Positions 45,641 through 53,051 of a DNA stretch of 64,000 nucleotides are shown in pieces. The stretch comes from Agromyces sp. SYSU T00194 (GTDB lineage Bacteria > Actinomycetota > Actinomycetes > Actinomycetales > Microbacteriaceae): the NCBI RefSeq assembly GCF_040496035.1, contig NZ_JBEPJZ010000002.1:124001-188000 (forward strand), written 5' to 3'. Position 1 is the stretch's first letter. The number at the start of each line of letters is the position of its first letter. The notes beneath the pieces were generated by a model. It searched no databases. It was not told the DNA's origin and saw only the letters and a list, made by a program, of their open reading frames with translations. The translations under genes and the position numbers were made by a program.

Positions 45641-46207
45641 TCAGGCGTCGAGGTCGTCGACCCCGGGCATCCAGCTGACGCCGGGCACGCCCCAGCCCGC
45701 CTTGCGGGTGAGCTTCGCGACCGTCTTCCGGTCGCCCGCGCCGAGCCGGTCGACGTAGAGCACCCCGTCGAGGTGGTCGAACTCGTGCTGGAAGATGCGC
45801 GCGAGCCAGCCCTCCGCCTCGATCTCGAACGTCTCGCCGTCGAGGTCGGTCGCGCGCAGCAGCGCGCGCTCGGCGCGCCGCAGCGGGAACCGCTCGCCCG
45901 GGAACGACAGGCACCCCTCCGACTCGCTCGCCTCGTCGGGGTCACCCGGGATGGGCGGGCTGATCCAGAGCTCGGGATTGATGGCCACGCCGCGCCACGC
46001 CACGTCGTCCTCGTCCGTCCAGCCGAAGGTGAACAGCCGCAGGGGCACTCCGACCTGGGGCCCTGCGAGGCCGACCCCGGGGGCGGCGTCCATGGTCTCG
46101 AACATGTCGGCCACGAGGGTGCGGAGCTCGTCGTCGATGCGCTCGACGGGGGAGGCGGGCGCGTGGAGCACGGGGTCGCCCGTGATGCGGATCGGGAGGA
46201 CGGCCAT
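45641..46207 (-). CDS. def: Peptide deformylase
   Basis: Metalloenzyme of 188 aa that removes the formyl group from nascent proteins. All three motifs are intact: GVGLAGPQVG, EGCLSFPG and HEFDHLDG. The C-terminus after the third motif is longer than in the E. coli enzyme (LTRKAGWGVPGVSWMPG), as is usual in actinobacteria. ATG 46207 lies 6 nt after TATCCT (minus strand, 46214-46219), so the mRNA is probably leaderless. It is divergent from the DMT-type transporter, and both promoters fit in 41 bases. Confidence 0.96.
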   Translation of the reverse strand: MAVLPIRITGDPVLHAPASPVERIDDELRTLVADMFETMDAAPGVGLAGPQVGVPLRLFTFGWTDEDDVAWRGVAINPELWISPPIPGDPDEASESEGCLSFPGERFPLRRAERALLRATDLDGETFEIEAEGWLARIFQHEFDHLDGVLYVDRLGAGDRKTVAKLTRKAGWGVPGVSWMPGVDDLDA

Positions 46208-46248
46208 TCGCCAAGGATATCGGTGGGGCGAACGGGTAGGGTCGGAGC

Positions 46249-47166
46249 GTGGACCCGGACCTGGCCGACCTGACCGAGCAGATCGCGCTCGATCCGACCC
46301 AGTTCATCGGCATCCCGCTCGCGCTGGTCGGCGCGGTGTTCCTCTCGCTCGGGGCGCAGTTCCAGCACCGCGGCGTCGTGAAGGTCGAGTCGAACACCGT
46401 CACCTCGGTGGGCAAGGGCCTGAACACCCGTCAGCTCGCGCTGCTGCTCGCCCGACCGTCCTGGGTCGTCGGCACGCTCATGCTCGGCCTCGCGATCGCC
46501 TTCCAGCTCGGGAGCCTCTACTTCGCACCGATCATCGTCGTGCAGCCGCTCGGCGCCATCGCCCTCGTGATCACCGCGATCCTGAACTCGCGCGTGAACC
46601 ACGTGCGCCTGAACCGGCAGTCGATCGTCGCGATCTGCATGTGCGTGGGCGGCGTGTTCCTCTTCGTCGGCGTCGCCGCCTTCACGGCGGTGGACACGCC
46701 GGTCACGAACCAGGACCTCTACACGATCCTCGCCATCCTCGCGGTGACGCTCGTGCTGCTGGGCACGGCGTTCGCGTTCCTGCGGCACCGCATGCGGGCG
46801 ATCTTCTACGTGCTCGGCGCCGGCTTCCTGTACGGCTTCGTGGCGACCCTCGCGAAGGTGATCCTGGGGCGCATCGAGCAGGGGGAGTTCGACTGGCTCA
46901 CGCTGCTCTGCGTCGTCGCGCTGCTGGCCGCGACCGCGCTCGGCGCGTACTTCGTGCAGAACGCCTACGCGACGGGTCCGCCCGACCTCGTCATCGCCGG
47001 ACTCACCGTCGTCGACCCGATGGTCGCGGTGGGCATCGGCATCGTCGTGCTCGGCGAGGCGTCGCAGGCGCCGACCTGGGCGAGCGTGGTCTTCGTGCTC
47101 ACCGGGATCGTCGCGGTCTGGGGCGTGTTCCAGCTCGCGCGGCATCACCCGCAGTCGAAGCTCTGA
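46249..47166 (+). CDS. DMT/NIPA-like membrane transporter
   Basis: Membrane protein of 305 aa with about nine hydrophobic segments. GIPLALVGAVFLSLGAQFQHRGV, FAPIIVVQPLGAIALVITAILN and GLTVVDPMVAVGIGIVVLGE resemble the NIPA/DMT group of magnesium or small-molecule transporters. No substrate can be assigned. GTG 46249 lies 6 nt after TAGGGT (46237-46242), a leaderless start. It is divergent from def. Confidence 0.82.
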   Translation: MDPDLADLTEQIALDPTQFIGIPLALVGAVFLSLGAQFQHRGVVKVESNTVTSVGKGLNTRQLALLLARPSWVVGTLMLGLAIAFQLGSLYFAPIIVVQPLGAIALVITAILNSRVNHVRLNRQSIVAICMCVGGVFLFVGVAAFTAVDTPVTNQDLYTILAILAVTLVLLGTAFAFLRHRMRAIFYVLGAGFLYGFVATLAKVILGRIEQGEFDWLTLLCVVALLAATALGAYFVQNAYATGPPDLVIAGLTVVDPMVAVGIGIVVLGEASQAPTWASVVFVLTGIVAVWGVFQLARHHPQSKL

Positions 47167-47314
47167 GTGCGCGCACGCGCGACATGCGCGCAACTCCGGG
47201 GGCGACCCGAACGGGTAGGCTAGTGTGCTGTCCACGCGCCCGGGACACCCGATCCCACGCCGACGACGGGGTCATCACCCCGCACCCCCTCTGATCGAAC
47301 AGGACCACCGCCAC

Positions 47315-48568
47315 GTGTCTGACACCCCCGATGCGCATGCCGCCGAGTCCTCGACGGCGGAGGGCCGGCGCCCCCTGCGCGTCCTGATCGGGGCGGACAC
47401 CTTCGCGCCCGACGTCAACGGGGCGGCGCGGTTCGCCGAGCGGCTCGCCGCAGGACTCGTCGAGCGCGGGCACGAGGTGCACGTGGTCGCTCCGTCGCCG
47501 AGCCGCCGGCACGGCACCTGGACCGAGGTCCACGAGGGACAGCAGATCGTCACGCATCGCCTGTACAGCTGGCGCTGGTACCCGCACGACTGGCTGCGGT
47601 TCGCGCTGCCGTGGCGCATCCGGGCCAACAGCGCCCGCATCCTCGACGAGGTCCGGCCCGACGTGGTGCACTTCCAGTCGCACATCGTGGTGGGGCGCGG
47701 CCTGTCCGTCGAGGCGAAGGCGCGGGGCATCCGCATCGTGGGCACCAACCACTTCATGCCCGAGAACATGCTCGAGTTCACGCTCATCCCGAAGGCGTGG
47801 CAGGAGTGGGCCGTCGGGCTCGCCTGGAAGGCCGCCCGGCGCACGTTCGGCCGTGCGGAGTCGGTCACGACCCCGACCCGCCGCGCCGCCGAGTTCCTCG
47901 AGAAGTACACCGGCCTCAGCGGCGTGCATGCGATCTCCTGCGGCGTCGACGCGGCCAGGTACTCGCCGAACTGGGAGCCCCGCACCGAGAACCGCATCGT
48001 GTTCGTCGGCCGCGTCACGGGCGAGAAGCAGATCGACGTGCTGCTGCGCGCCGCGACGCTGCTGCCGCCCGAGCTCGACGCGAAGATCGAGATCGTCGGC
48101 GGCGGCGACCAGAAGCGCAACCTCGAGCACCTCGCGGTCGAACTCGGCATCGCCGACCGCGTCACCTTCACCGGCTACGTGACCGACGAGCAGCTGCGCG
48201 ACGTCTACCACCGGGCATCCGTGCTCGCGATGCCCTCGATCGCCGAGCTGCAGTCGATCGTGACCATGGAGGCGATGGCCTCGGCGCTGCCCGTCGTGGC
48301 CGCGAACGCCATGGCGCTGCCGCATCTCGTGCACGACGGCGAGAACGGCTACCTCTTCGAGCCGGGCAGCCCGGAGGACCTGGCGGCGAAGCTCCGCATG
48401 GTGCTCGAGGCCGACCCGGAGCGCTACGCCGAGTACAAGCGGGAGTCCCTCCGACTCATCGCCGCGCACGACATCCAGCGCACGCTGACGACGTTCGAGA
48501 GCCTGTATCGTGGTGAGCCGGTGACCGATCCGGTCACCGATGGTGCGTCGGCGGCTCGGCCCGAGTGA
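47315..48568 (+). CDS. Glycosyltransferase family 4
   Basis: GT-B glycosyltransferase of 417 aa. The acceptor domain starts RVLIGADTFAPDVNGAARFAERLAAGL, with VVHFQSHIVVGRGLS and GTNHFMPENML; the donor domain has FVGRVTGEKQIDVLLRA and an E-x7-E pair in AELQSIVTMEAMA near residue 310. It resembles actinobacterial glycolipid mannosyl/glucosyltransferases, so a membrane glycolipid acceptor is plausible. The GTG 47315 has AGGA upstream; the frame extends 30 codons further without homology. TAGGCT/TAGTGT boxes lie at 47216-47226. An 8-bp hairpin lies within its last codons. Confidence 0.88.
   Translation: MSDTPDAHAAESSTAEGRRPLRVLIGADTFAPDVNGAARFAERLAAGLVERGHEVHVVAPSPSRRHGTWTEVHEGQQIVTHRLYSWRWYPHDWLRFALPWRIRANSARILDEVRPDVVHFQSHIVVGRGLSVEAKARGIRIVGTNHFMPENMLEFTLIPKAWQEWAVGLAWKAARRTFGRAESVTTPTRRAAEFLEKYTGLSGVHAISCGVDAARYSPNWEPRTENRIVFVGRVTGEKQIDVLLRAATLLPPELDAKIEIVGGGDQKRNLEHLAVELGIADRVTFTGYVTDEQLRDVYHRASVLAMPSIAELQSIVTMEAMASALPVVAANAMALPHLVHDGENGYLFEPGSPEDLAAKLRMVLEADPERYAEYKRESLRLIAAHDIQRTLTTFESLYRGEPVTDPVTDGASAARPE
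48519..48539 (+). terminator. Hairpin inside the 3' end of the glycosyltransferase gene
   Basis: CGGTGACC (48519-48526) and GGTCACCG (48532-48539) form a perfect 8-bp stem with the loop GATCC, encoding the repeat PVTDPVTDG near the C-terminus. It could act as a terminator or processing signal ahead of the tRNA 40 bases downstream. Confidence 0.4.
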
Positions 48569-48578
48569 GTCGGTGCGC

Positions 48579-48652
48579 GGGGCGGTAGCTCAGCCGGTTA
48601 GAGCAGTGGACTCATAATCCATCGGTCACGGGTTCAAGTCCCGTCCGCCCTA
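48579..48652 (+). tRNA. tRNA with CAT anticodon (elongator Met or Ile2)
   Basis: A 74-nt cloverleaf without encoded CCA. The acceptor stem GGGGCGG/CCGCCCT closes with a G1-U72 wobble; the anticodon arm is TGGACTCATAATCCA, reading CAT; the T-arm is ACGGG-TTCAAGT-CCCGT; the discriminator is A. It is not the initiator, which would lack a 1-72 pair and carry three G-C pairs at the anticodon stem. The choice between elongator Met and lysidine-modified Ile cannot be made from sequence alone. The last 19 bases overlap the 3' end of the leftward SDR gene. Confidence 0.92.
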
Positions 48653-49608
48653 CCGTCGGTCGATGCGGCGTCACCCCCGCGGTCGCCGGGCCCCGCCGGA
48701 CGGCCGCTTCCGACGCGATCGAGCGCGAACCGCCAGGCACGCGCCGCCTCCGTCGGCGACCGCAGCCGACGGAACGCGGGTTCCTCCGCACCGGGGCCCG
48801 CGAGCTGGAGCACGCCGGACGGCCCGAAGAATCCGGTGCCGTCGCCCTCGCTCGCCAGCGCGAGGAGCGCCGGCTCGGCGGCCTGCGCCGGCGGGTTGCC
48901 GGTGTGCTCCTCGGCCGCATGCAGCAGGACCGGCGGGACGAGGGCGCGCACCGCGGGCGCGATGCCGGTGCCCGGTGCCACGCCCGGGTGGCAGAGGTTG
49001 ACGCGGATGCCCCACCCGACCTCGGCACTCCGGCGCCCCAGTTCCATGCCGAACAGTCCCAGCGCGAGCTTCGAGGCCGCGTACGCGCGCATCGGTGCGT
49101 AGCGCCGTTCCGGCTGCGGGTCGTCCCAGTCGATGCGCGCCGTGGCGGCGGCGAGGCTGCACTGGATCGCCACGCGTGCGCCGCGCCTCCGAAGCAGCGG
49201 CAGGAGCCCGAGCACCAGCGCGGCGTGCCCGAGGAAGTTCACCTGGAGGTGCAGTTCGTTGCCGTCGACGGTCACGCGCCTGCCGTGCTCGCCCAGCAGC
49301 ACGACTCCGGCATTCAGCACGAGCAGGTCGATGGGACGCTCCTCGCGTCGAAGGGCGTCCGCGAGGCCGCGCACGGAGTCGAGTACCGCGAGGTCCAGGT
49401 CGCGGACGTGGAGCTGCGCGTCCGGTGTGGACGCACGGATCTCGTCGGCGACCCGCTCGCCCTTCCCGCGGTCGCGCACCGGCATCAGCACCTCGGCTCC
49501 GGCGCCGGCGAGCGCCCGCGCGACCTCCACTCCGACGCCGCTCGACGCGCCGGTGACGAGCGCCCTCCTCCCGTGCCAGTCGGGCAGCTGCAGCGGCGAA
49601 CGGGACAT
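48634..49608 (-). CDS. Short-chain dehydrogenase/reductase
   Basis: NAD(P)-dependent oxidoreductase of 324 aa, longer than the classical 250. The Rossmann motif is VTGASSGVGVEVARALAGAG, NAGVVLLGEHG is the NAG motif, and the catalytic Tyr-Lys pair is in MRAYAASKLALGLFG. It resembles retinol dehydrogenase-like SDRs; substrate unknown. I chose ATG 49608, 7 nt after CATCCT on the minus strand; the frame extends 17 codons upstream without homology. The C-terminal tail is Gly/Asp/Arg-rich and its last six codons and stop are antisense to the CAT tRNA. Confidence 0.85.
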   Translation of the reverse strand: MSRSPLQLPDWHGRRALVTGASSGVGVEVARALAGAGAEVLMPVRDRGKGERVADEIRASTPDAQLHVRDLDLAVLDSVRGLADALRREERPIDLLVLNAGVVLLGEHGRRVTVDGNELHLQVNFLGHAALVLGLLPLLRRRGARVAIQCSLAAATARIDWDDPQPERRYAPMRAYAASKLALGLFGMELGRRSAEVGWGIRVNLCHPGVAPGTGIAPAVRALVPPVLLHAAEEHTGNPPAQAAEPALLALASEGDGTGFFGPSGVLQLAGPGAEEPAFRRLRSPTEAARAWRFALDRVGSGRPAGPGDRGGDAASTDGRADGT

Positions 49609-49733
49609 GACTCCAAGGATGCCGAACCGCACGGGAACGGCGTGCCGCGACCCGCGCATCCGTCGGGTGCGACACGGCGCCGTGGCGCGAGCCGGTCTCG
49701 CGCACGGCCTCCGGCCCGGTAGCGTGGGGGACG

Positions 49734-50876
49734 ATGTCTACGCCTGTCAGCGCCGAGGTCCGGGGATCCGTCGGCCACCTGCGTCTCACCCGTCCCGATT
49801 CGATCAATGCCATCGACCTCGCCATGATGCAGGGGTTGAGCGACGCGCTCGACGCCTGGGCGGAGGACGATGCCGTCGAGGCCGTGCTGCTCGACGGCGT
49901 CGGCGACTACGGGTTCTGCGCGGGCGGCGACTTCCGCGAGATCCTCGCGCGGGCCGCCGAGGGCATGACCATCGGCTCGGTGTTCTTCCGCAACGAGTAC
50001 CGGGTGATCGCCAAGCTCGCCGAGTACCCCAAGCCGGTCGCCTCGATCATGCACGGCATGACGATGGGCGGCGGCATCTCGCTCGGCGGCCACGTCGCCA
50101 CCCGCGTGGTGACCGACCGCGTGAAGCTGGGGCAGCCCGAGACCGGCTACGGCTTCGTGCCCGACGGCGGGGCGACCTGGCGGCTCGCGCGCACGCCCGG
50201 CGAGATCGGCACCTACCTGGCGCTGAACTCGGTCGACCTGACCGCGGCCGACGCGATCGCGCTCGACTTCGCCGACGCGATGGTGCCCGCCGACCGCGTG
50301 GAGGAGCTCACCGCCGCGCTCCTCGACGCCGACGCCGGCGCCCACGCCGCGACGGTCGCCGAGTTCGCCGTCGACGCGGGGCCCTCGCCGGTGCTGGCGC
50401 GGCAGGACTGGATCGACGCCTGCTACTCGGCCGACTCGGTGGAGGCGATCCTCGAGCGGCTGTGGTCGTTCTCCAACGGTCGCGCGGTGCAGGGCCTGAA
50501 GGCGGAGGACTCGGCCGACCCCGACGCCGCGACCGCTGCGGGCGAGGCCGCCGAGATGCTCCTCCGGCTGTCGCCGACGGCACTGGTCGCCACCCTGCGC
50601 TCGGTGCGCGCCGCGCGCGACGGCGAGACCCTGCGTGACGCGCTCGAGCGCGAGCTGCGCCTCGCCCGCTGGTTCACCACCCAGCCCGACCTCTTCACGG
50701 GCGTGCAGGCGCTCGTCGCCCAGAACACGGGCACGCTGCACCAGGACACGGTGCCCGAGTGGAAGCCGGGCGGCCTCGAGGACGTCGACCTCACCGACAT
50801 CGTCGCGGCGATGGAGACGCCATTGCGCCACAGCGTGTTCGACCGGGGCCTGGCCATCCCCGAGGCCGAGGCGTAG
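49734..50876 (+). CDS. Enoyl-CoA hydratase/isomerase family protein, 3-hydroxyisobutyryl-CoA hydrolase-like
   Basis: Crotonase-fold enzyme of 380 aa. The oxyanion-hole motifs are GFCAGGDFREI and MHGMTMGGGISLGGH; the catalytic Glu and Asp fit PETGYGFVPDGGATWRLAR, as in 3-hydroxyisobutyryl-CoA hydrolases of valine breakdown. The length above 340 also fits that group. ATG 49734 lies 8 nt after TAGCGT (49720-49725), a leaderless start. The Nudix-like gene follows 7 bases after its stop. Confidence 0.87.
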   Translation: MSTPVSAEVRGSVGHLRLTRPDSINAIDLAMMQGLSDALDAWAEDDAVEAVLLDGVGDYGFCAGGDFREILARAAEGMTIGSVFFRNEYRVIAKLAEYPKPVASIMHGMTMGGGISLGGHVATRVVTDRVKLGQPETGYGFVPDGGATWRLARTPGEIGTYLALNSVDLTAADAIALDFADAMVPADRVEELTAALLDADAGAHAATVAEFAVDAGPSPVLARQDWIDACYSADSVEAILERLWSFSNGRAVQGLKAEDSADPDAATAAGEAAEMLLRLSPTALVATLRSVRAARDGETLRDALERELRLARWFTTQPDLFTGVQALVAQNTGTLHQDTVPEWKPGGLEDVDLTDIVAAMETPLRHSVFDRGLAIPEAEA

Positions 50877-50883
50877 GAGCGCG

Positions 50884-51354
50884 GTGGAGGACGCCGATGC
50901 GTACCTGCGTCGGCTGCGCCGCGCCGTCGGCCACGACCCGCTCTGGCTCACGAGCGTCACGGGCGTGGTGCTCGACGCGGATGCCTCGCGCTGCCTGCTC
51001 GTGCGCCGGTCCGAGACCGGCCTGTGGGCGCCCGTCGCCGCGGTGCTCGGCCCGGGGGAGGAGCCCGCGCCGGCGATCGAGCGCGCCGTCCGTCTCGACA
51101 CGGGTGCGGATGCGACGACCGACCGGCTCGCGTGGGTGCACGTCACCCGGCCCCTGCAGTACGCGAACGGCGATCGCGCGCAGTACCTGAACCTCGTCTT
51201 CCGCCTGCGGGCGGCGCCGGCGACGGATGCCCCCGAGCCGGCCCGCGCCCGGTGGTTCCCGCTCGACGGGCTCCCGTCCGACCTCGGCGACGACCACCGC
51301 GAACGCATCGCGGCCGCGCTCGCGCCCGGCACGGGCACCCGGTTCGCGCGCTGA
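50884..51354 (+). CDS. Nudix-fold protein with a degenerate Nudix box
   Basis: Protein of 156 aa with the Nudix beta-sheet context (SVTGVVLDADASRCLLVRRSETGLWAPVAAVLGPGEEP, and RARWFPLDGLPSDL near the end). The box near residues 54-75 reads GPGE-x7-RAVRLDTGAD where the consensus is G-x5-E-x7-REUxEExGU, so two catalytic Glu positions are Ala and Leu and the third is Asp. Metal-dependent hydrolysis is therefore doubtful; a sensor or scaffold role is possible. It is cotranscribed with the crotonase-fold gene and followed by a hairpin (51448-51465). Confidence 0.82.
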   Translation: MEDADAYLRRLRRAVGHDPLWLTSVTGVVLDADASRCLLVRRSETGLWAPVAAVLGPGEEPAPAIERAVRLDTGADATTDRLAWVHVTRPLQYANGDRAQYLNLVFRLRAAPATDAPEPARARWFPLDGLPSDLGDDHRERIAAALAPGTGTRFAR

Positions 51355-51447
51355 GCCGGTGGCAACGCCGAGACGCCGTCCGTCGAGCGATGCGGCGGCG
51401 CGGGCGGGGCTGCCGCTTCCAGGTCGTCGACGTCTGCGTGCGGCCCG

Positions 51448-51465
51448 AGCACCGGGGTCGGTGCT
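51448..51465 (+). terminator. Terminator hairpin after the Nudix-like gene
   Basis: AGCACCG (51448-51454) and CGGTGCT (51459-51465) form a perfect 7-bp stem closed by the tetraloop GGGT. It lies 94 bases after the stop; the remaining intergenic bases show nothing else I recognise up to the next promoter at 51530. Confidence 0.6.
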
Positions 51466-51542
51466 GGGGAGTCTGACGCGGCCGGGCGCGGGCACTGTGC
51501 GTTTCCGGAGGCGGCGGACCGGAACGCGGTAGCGTGGAGCGC

Positions 51543-51734
51543 ATGGATCTCCAGCTGCTGATCGGGATCGGGGTCTTCGTCGTCGTCGTCGGCGGGGCGT
51601 CGTGGTACTTCTTCATCCGCCGCGACGAGCCGAAGGTGCACACCTACGGCTCCCGCGAGAGCGACCAGAACATGAACCTCGCAGAGGCGCAGACCGACCT
51701 CGGCCGGCACGGCCGCATCGGGGGCGACGTCTAG
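51543..51734 (+). CDS. Small single-span membrane protein
   Basis: A 63-aa protein: a transmembrane segment near residues 5-24 (LLIGIGVFVVVVGGASWYFF), then a basic-acidic RRDEPK stretch and a hydrophilic tail ending DLGRHGRIGGDV. ATG 51543 lies 7 nt after TAGCGT (51530-51535), so it appears to be a monocistronic leaderless gene. The cytoplasmic tail and strong promoter suggest real expression. I do not recognise a family. Confidence 0.7.
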   Translation: MDLQLLIGIGVFVVVVGGASWYFFIRRDEPKVHTYGSRESDQNMNLAEAQTDLGRHGRIGGDV

Positions 51735-51809
51735 TCCCACGCGGCATCCGCCGTCGTATCGTCCTGGCCGAGCGCGCGTCAAGCGGTCGCGCCGGGCAGC
51801 GCGCCCGCC

Positions 51810-51815
51810 TAGGCT
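51810..51815 (+). promoter_or_regulatory. -10 box of the exchanger transcript
   Basis: TAGGCT at 51810-51815 ends 7 nt before an ATG (51823) that opens a 20-codon ORF rather than the exchanger gene itself, implying that ribosomes start on the short ORF. Confidence 0.5.
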
Positions 51816-51822
51816 GCCGCGC

Positions 51823-51885
51823 ATGCCGTCCTCCCCGCACGCCCGCGCCGCCCGCCCCGCTCGACCGAGCACGGCGCGCGCGTGA
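51823..51885 (+). CDS. Leaderless 20-codon upstream ORF coupled to the exchanger gene
   Basis: A 20-residue peptide, Arg/Ala/Pro/Ser-rich, that starts at ATG 51823 and ends with TGA 51883-51885, overlapping the GTG of the CaCA exchanger (GTGA). The spacing from TAGGCT matches other leaderless starts here. Because the exchanger lacks a Shine-Dalgarno, its translation probably depends on this ORF. The peptide contains five arginines, so arginyl-tRNA supply or slow Pro/Arg codons might tune it. Confidence 0.5.
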   Translation: MPSSPHARAARPARPSTARA

Positions 51886-52901
51886 CGGGCGCCTGGCCGC
51901 TCTGGGCGAGCATCCTCGGGCTCGTGGCATCCGGCCTCGTCATCGTCTCGGCAGGCTGGAGGCTCACCCGCACCGCCGACCTGCTGGCGGTGCGCACCGG
52001 CATGGGGCAGGCCCTCGCGGGGGCGCTGTTCCTCGGCGCCGTGACCTCGCTGCCCGGCATCATCACGACCGTGACCGGCGCGACGGCGGGCGACGCGGGC
52101 TTCGCCCTCGCGAACCCCGTCGGCGGCATCGCGGTGCAGACCGTGTGGCTCGCCGTGGCCGACCTCGTCTACCGCCGCGCGAACCTCGAGCACTCGGCCG
52201 CCTCGCTCGAGAACCTGCTGCAGTCGCTCGTGCTGGTGGCGATCCTCGCCGTGCCCGTGGTCGCATACGCGACGCCGGAGTTCGCGATCGGCTGGATCCA
52301 TCCGGCGACCCTCGCGATCCCGCTGCTGTACGGCTACGGGCTGTTCCTCACCAACCGCATGCGTGCCGACCCCATGTGGGAGCCGGTGCAGACGCCCGAC
52401 ACGCAGCGCGAGTCCGAGGAGGACGACGACGAGCGCATCCCGACGCGGGTGCTCTGGCGCCGGCTCGTGGTGCTCGCGGGCATCGTGGGCGCGACCGGCT
52501 GGGTGATCGGGCAGTCGGGGCTCGGCCTCATCGCGGCCACGGGGTGGCCGAGCGGCGTGACGGGCTTCACGGTGACGACCGCGATCACGTCGCTGCCCGA
52601 GCTCGTGACGCTCATCGCCGCCGTGCGGATGGGCGCGCTGACCCTCGGGGTCGGCAACATCATCGGCGGCAACCTCTTCGACAGCCTGATGATCCCCGTG
52701 GCCGACGCCGCGTACACCGACGGCACGATCTACGAGGCCGCGGGCCCGTCGAGCCTGGTGCTGCTCGGCGGCACGGCGCTCATGACGGCCGTGCTCGCGG
52801 CGGGCCTGCTCGTGCGCGAGCGGAAGGGCATCGGGTTCGAGGGACTGTCGATCCCGGCGGTCTACGGACTGACGGTGGCGGCCGCCATCGCCGCCACCTG
52901 A
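51882..52901 (+). CDS. CaCA family sodium/calcium exchanger-like protein
   Basis: Cation exchanger of 339 aa with two inverted alpha repeats: GALFLGAVTSLPGIITTVTGATAGDAGFALANPVGG and TTAITSLPELVTLIAAVRMGALTLGVGNIIGGNLFDS. The second repeat retains GNIxGxNxFD and both have SLPE/SLPG at the ion site, where the first repeat has Gly in place of the usual Glu. A charged acidic loop (ESEEDDDERI) lies between the halves. GTG 51882 overlaps the stop of a 20-codon upstream ORF. Ion specificity is uncertain given the altered first repeat. Confidence 0.82.
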   Translation: MTGAWPLWASILGLVASGLVIVSAGWRLTRTADLLAVRTGMGQALAGALFLGAVTSLPGIITTVTGATAGDAGFALANPVGGIAVQTVWLAVADLVYRRANLEHSAASLENLLQSLVLVAILAVPVVAYATPEFAIGWIHPATLAIPLLYGYGLFLTNRMRADPMWEPVQTPDTQRESEEDDDERIPTRVLWRRLVVLAGIVGATGWVIGQSGLGLIAATGWPSGVTGFTVTTAITSLPELVTLIAAVRMGALTLGVGNIIGGNLFDSLMIPVADAAYTDGTIYEAAGPSSLVLLGGTALMTAVLAAGLLVRERKGIGFEGLSIPAVYGLTVAAAIAAT

Positions 52902-52919
52902 CCGCGATAGGGTCGCTGC

Positions 52920-53051
52920 ATGCTGGACGTCTCGACCCCCGCCGGCGTCGCCTTCGCGCTGCTGGTCGTCGCCTCCCTGCTCACGACCCTCATCCTCGCG
53001 GTCGTGCGCCTCGTGCGGATGTCGCGTGAGGACGACGACGAGGACGAGTGA
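52920..53051 (+). CDS. Single-span microprotein with acidic tail
   Basis: A 43-aa protein: a transmembrane segment near residues 9-31 (GVAFALLVVASLLTTLILAV), a short basic stretch RLVRMSR, and the acidic end EDDDEDE. ATG 52920 lies 6 nt after TAGGGT (52908-52913), the same leaderless promoter pattern as for known genes. Its stop abuts the stop of the leftward nuclease-like gene. No family recognised; it may accompany the adjacent exchanger. Confidence 0.6.
   Translation: MLDVSTPAGVAFALLVVASLLTTLILAVVRLVRMSREDDDEDE

Noticed and set aside
48579..48652. Initiator tRNA-fMet
   Set aside because: Position 1-72 is a G-U pair rather than a mismatch, and the anticodon stem lacks the three consecutive G-C pairs of initiators.
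51823..51885. ATG 51823 as the true start of the exchanger
   Set aside because: It is out of frame with the exchanger (59 bases before its GTG) and ends in TGA at 51883-51885.
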